Shown here in pieces: positions 5,664-5,784 of a stretch of DNA of 5,784 nt. The translations under genes were made by a program, and so were the position numbers. The notes beneath the pieces were generated by a model that ran no database searches, had not been told where the DNA came from, and saw only the letters and a list, made by a program, of their open reading frames with translations. Within the stretch, counting starts at the first letter, position 1, and the number at the start of each line of letters is the position of its first letter. The DNA comes from Endomicrobium sp. (GTDB taxonomy: Bacteria; Elusimicrobiota; Endomicrobiia; Endomicrobiales; Endomicrobiaceae), in contig JAISRM010000162.1 in NCBI GenBank assembly GCA_031273645.1, forward strand, positions 1 to 5,784, given 5' to 3'.

Positions 5664-5784
5664 AGACCTCTTTCCGAACTCAGAGTTCAAAATTGTAGAT
5701 AGCAGCTATTAAGTTAAATCTTGATCCGAAACGTTTTCTTCTGTTTCTATATCTATGGCTTATTATATGAAATCTTTTTATCTT
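5664..5784 (-). mobile_element. End of an IS5-family insertion sequence (cut by the window edge)
   Basis: The transposase C-terminus at 5680-5784 on the - strand marks the 3' end of an IS. The element end is placed near 5664, where the + strand reads AGACCTCTTTCC, a plausible terminal inverted repeat a few bases beyond the stop. The other end is outside the window, so neither the inverted repeat nor a target duplication can be verified, and the exact boundary is a guess. It lies about 45 bases from the 94-base repeat array. Confidence 0.5.
5680..5784 (-). CDS. IS5-family transposase, C-terminal 34 residues only
   Basis: Read on the - strand from the right edge, the frame gives a segment containing HRYRNRRKRFGSRFN and then LIAAIYNFEL before TGA (complement of 5680-5682). 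The RNRRKRFG-x-RFNLIA-x-IYN pattern is the characteristic C-terminal end of DDE transposases of the IS5 family, just past the catalytic glutamate region. The catalytic Asp/Asp/Glu residues lie outside the window, so activity cannot be judged. The visible part has no frameshift or stop. A 13-base palindrome, GAACTC-A-GAGTTC (5676-5688), covers the stop codon and could form a small hairpin at the transcript end. Confidence 0.85.
   Translation of the reverse strand, partial: KIKRFHIISHRYRNRRKRFGSRFNLIAAIYNFEL

Overview
The window reads as a piece of chromosome from a low-GC bacterium, with AT-rich gaps and Shine-Dalgarno sites of the AAAGGA and GAGGGG type. It encodes a two-gene lipid-carrier glycosylation locus, a small predicted membrane protein, the housekeeping pair glmS-acpS, and a repeat region next to the end of an insertion sequence. 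The gtr-type genes suggest a Gram-negative cell envelope. The style is compatible with a host-associated lineage such as Elusimicrobiota/Endomicrobium, but that is a low-confidence guess and no marker gene settles it.

Left part (1-3056), all on the + strand. A multi-pass GtrII-type glucosyltransferase enters from the left edge already in frame, so its start lies outside the window. After a 73-base gap comes a GtrB-like (bactoprenol glycosyltransferase) GT2 protein with two C-terminal membrane segments. The next reading frame starts right at the GtrB stop. It encodes an 83-residue single-anchor protein with no ATG, GTG or TTG at its beginning. The best ribosome-binding-site geometry points to ATA at 2805. 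GtrB would load a sugar onto undecaprenyl phosphate, and the GtrII-type protein would move it from the lipid to a surface polysaccharide on the periplasmic side. The usual flippase partner GtrA is not visible here.

Middle (3057-5355). A likely Rho-independent terminator ends the glycosylation block. A perfect 12-base palindrome containing TATAAT precedes glmS (glucosamine-6-phosphate synthase, 609 aa, all checked catalytic residues present). acpS (holo-ACP synthase, 111 aa) follows 21 bases later, probably in the same transcript.

Right part (5356-5784). There is no ordinary gene for over 300 bases. This stretch holds a 94-base unit present twice with one mismatch, plus the first 24 bases of a third copy. 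Each unit contains several hairpins, including a GC-rich palindrome of the ATTCCC-N8-GGGAAT type also known from Neisseria dRS3. The right edge carries the C-terminus of an IS5-family transposase on the - strand, cut by the window.
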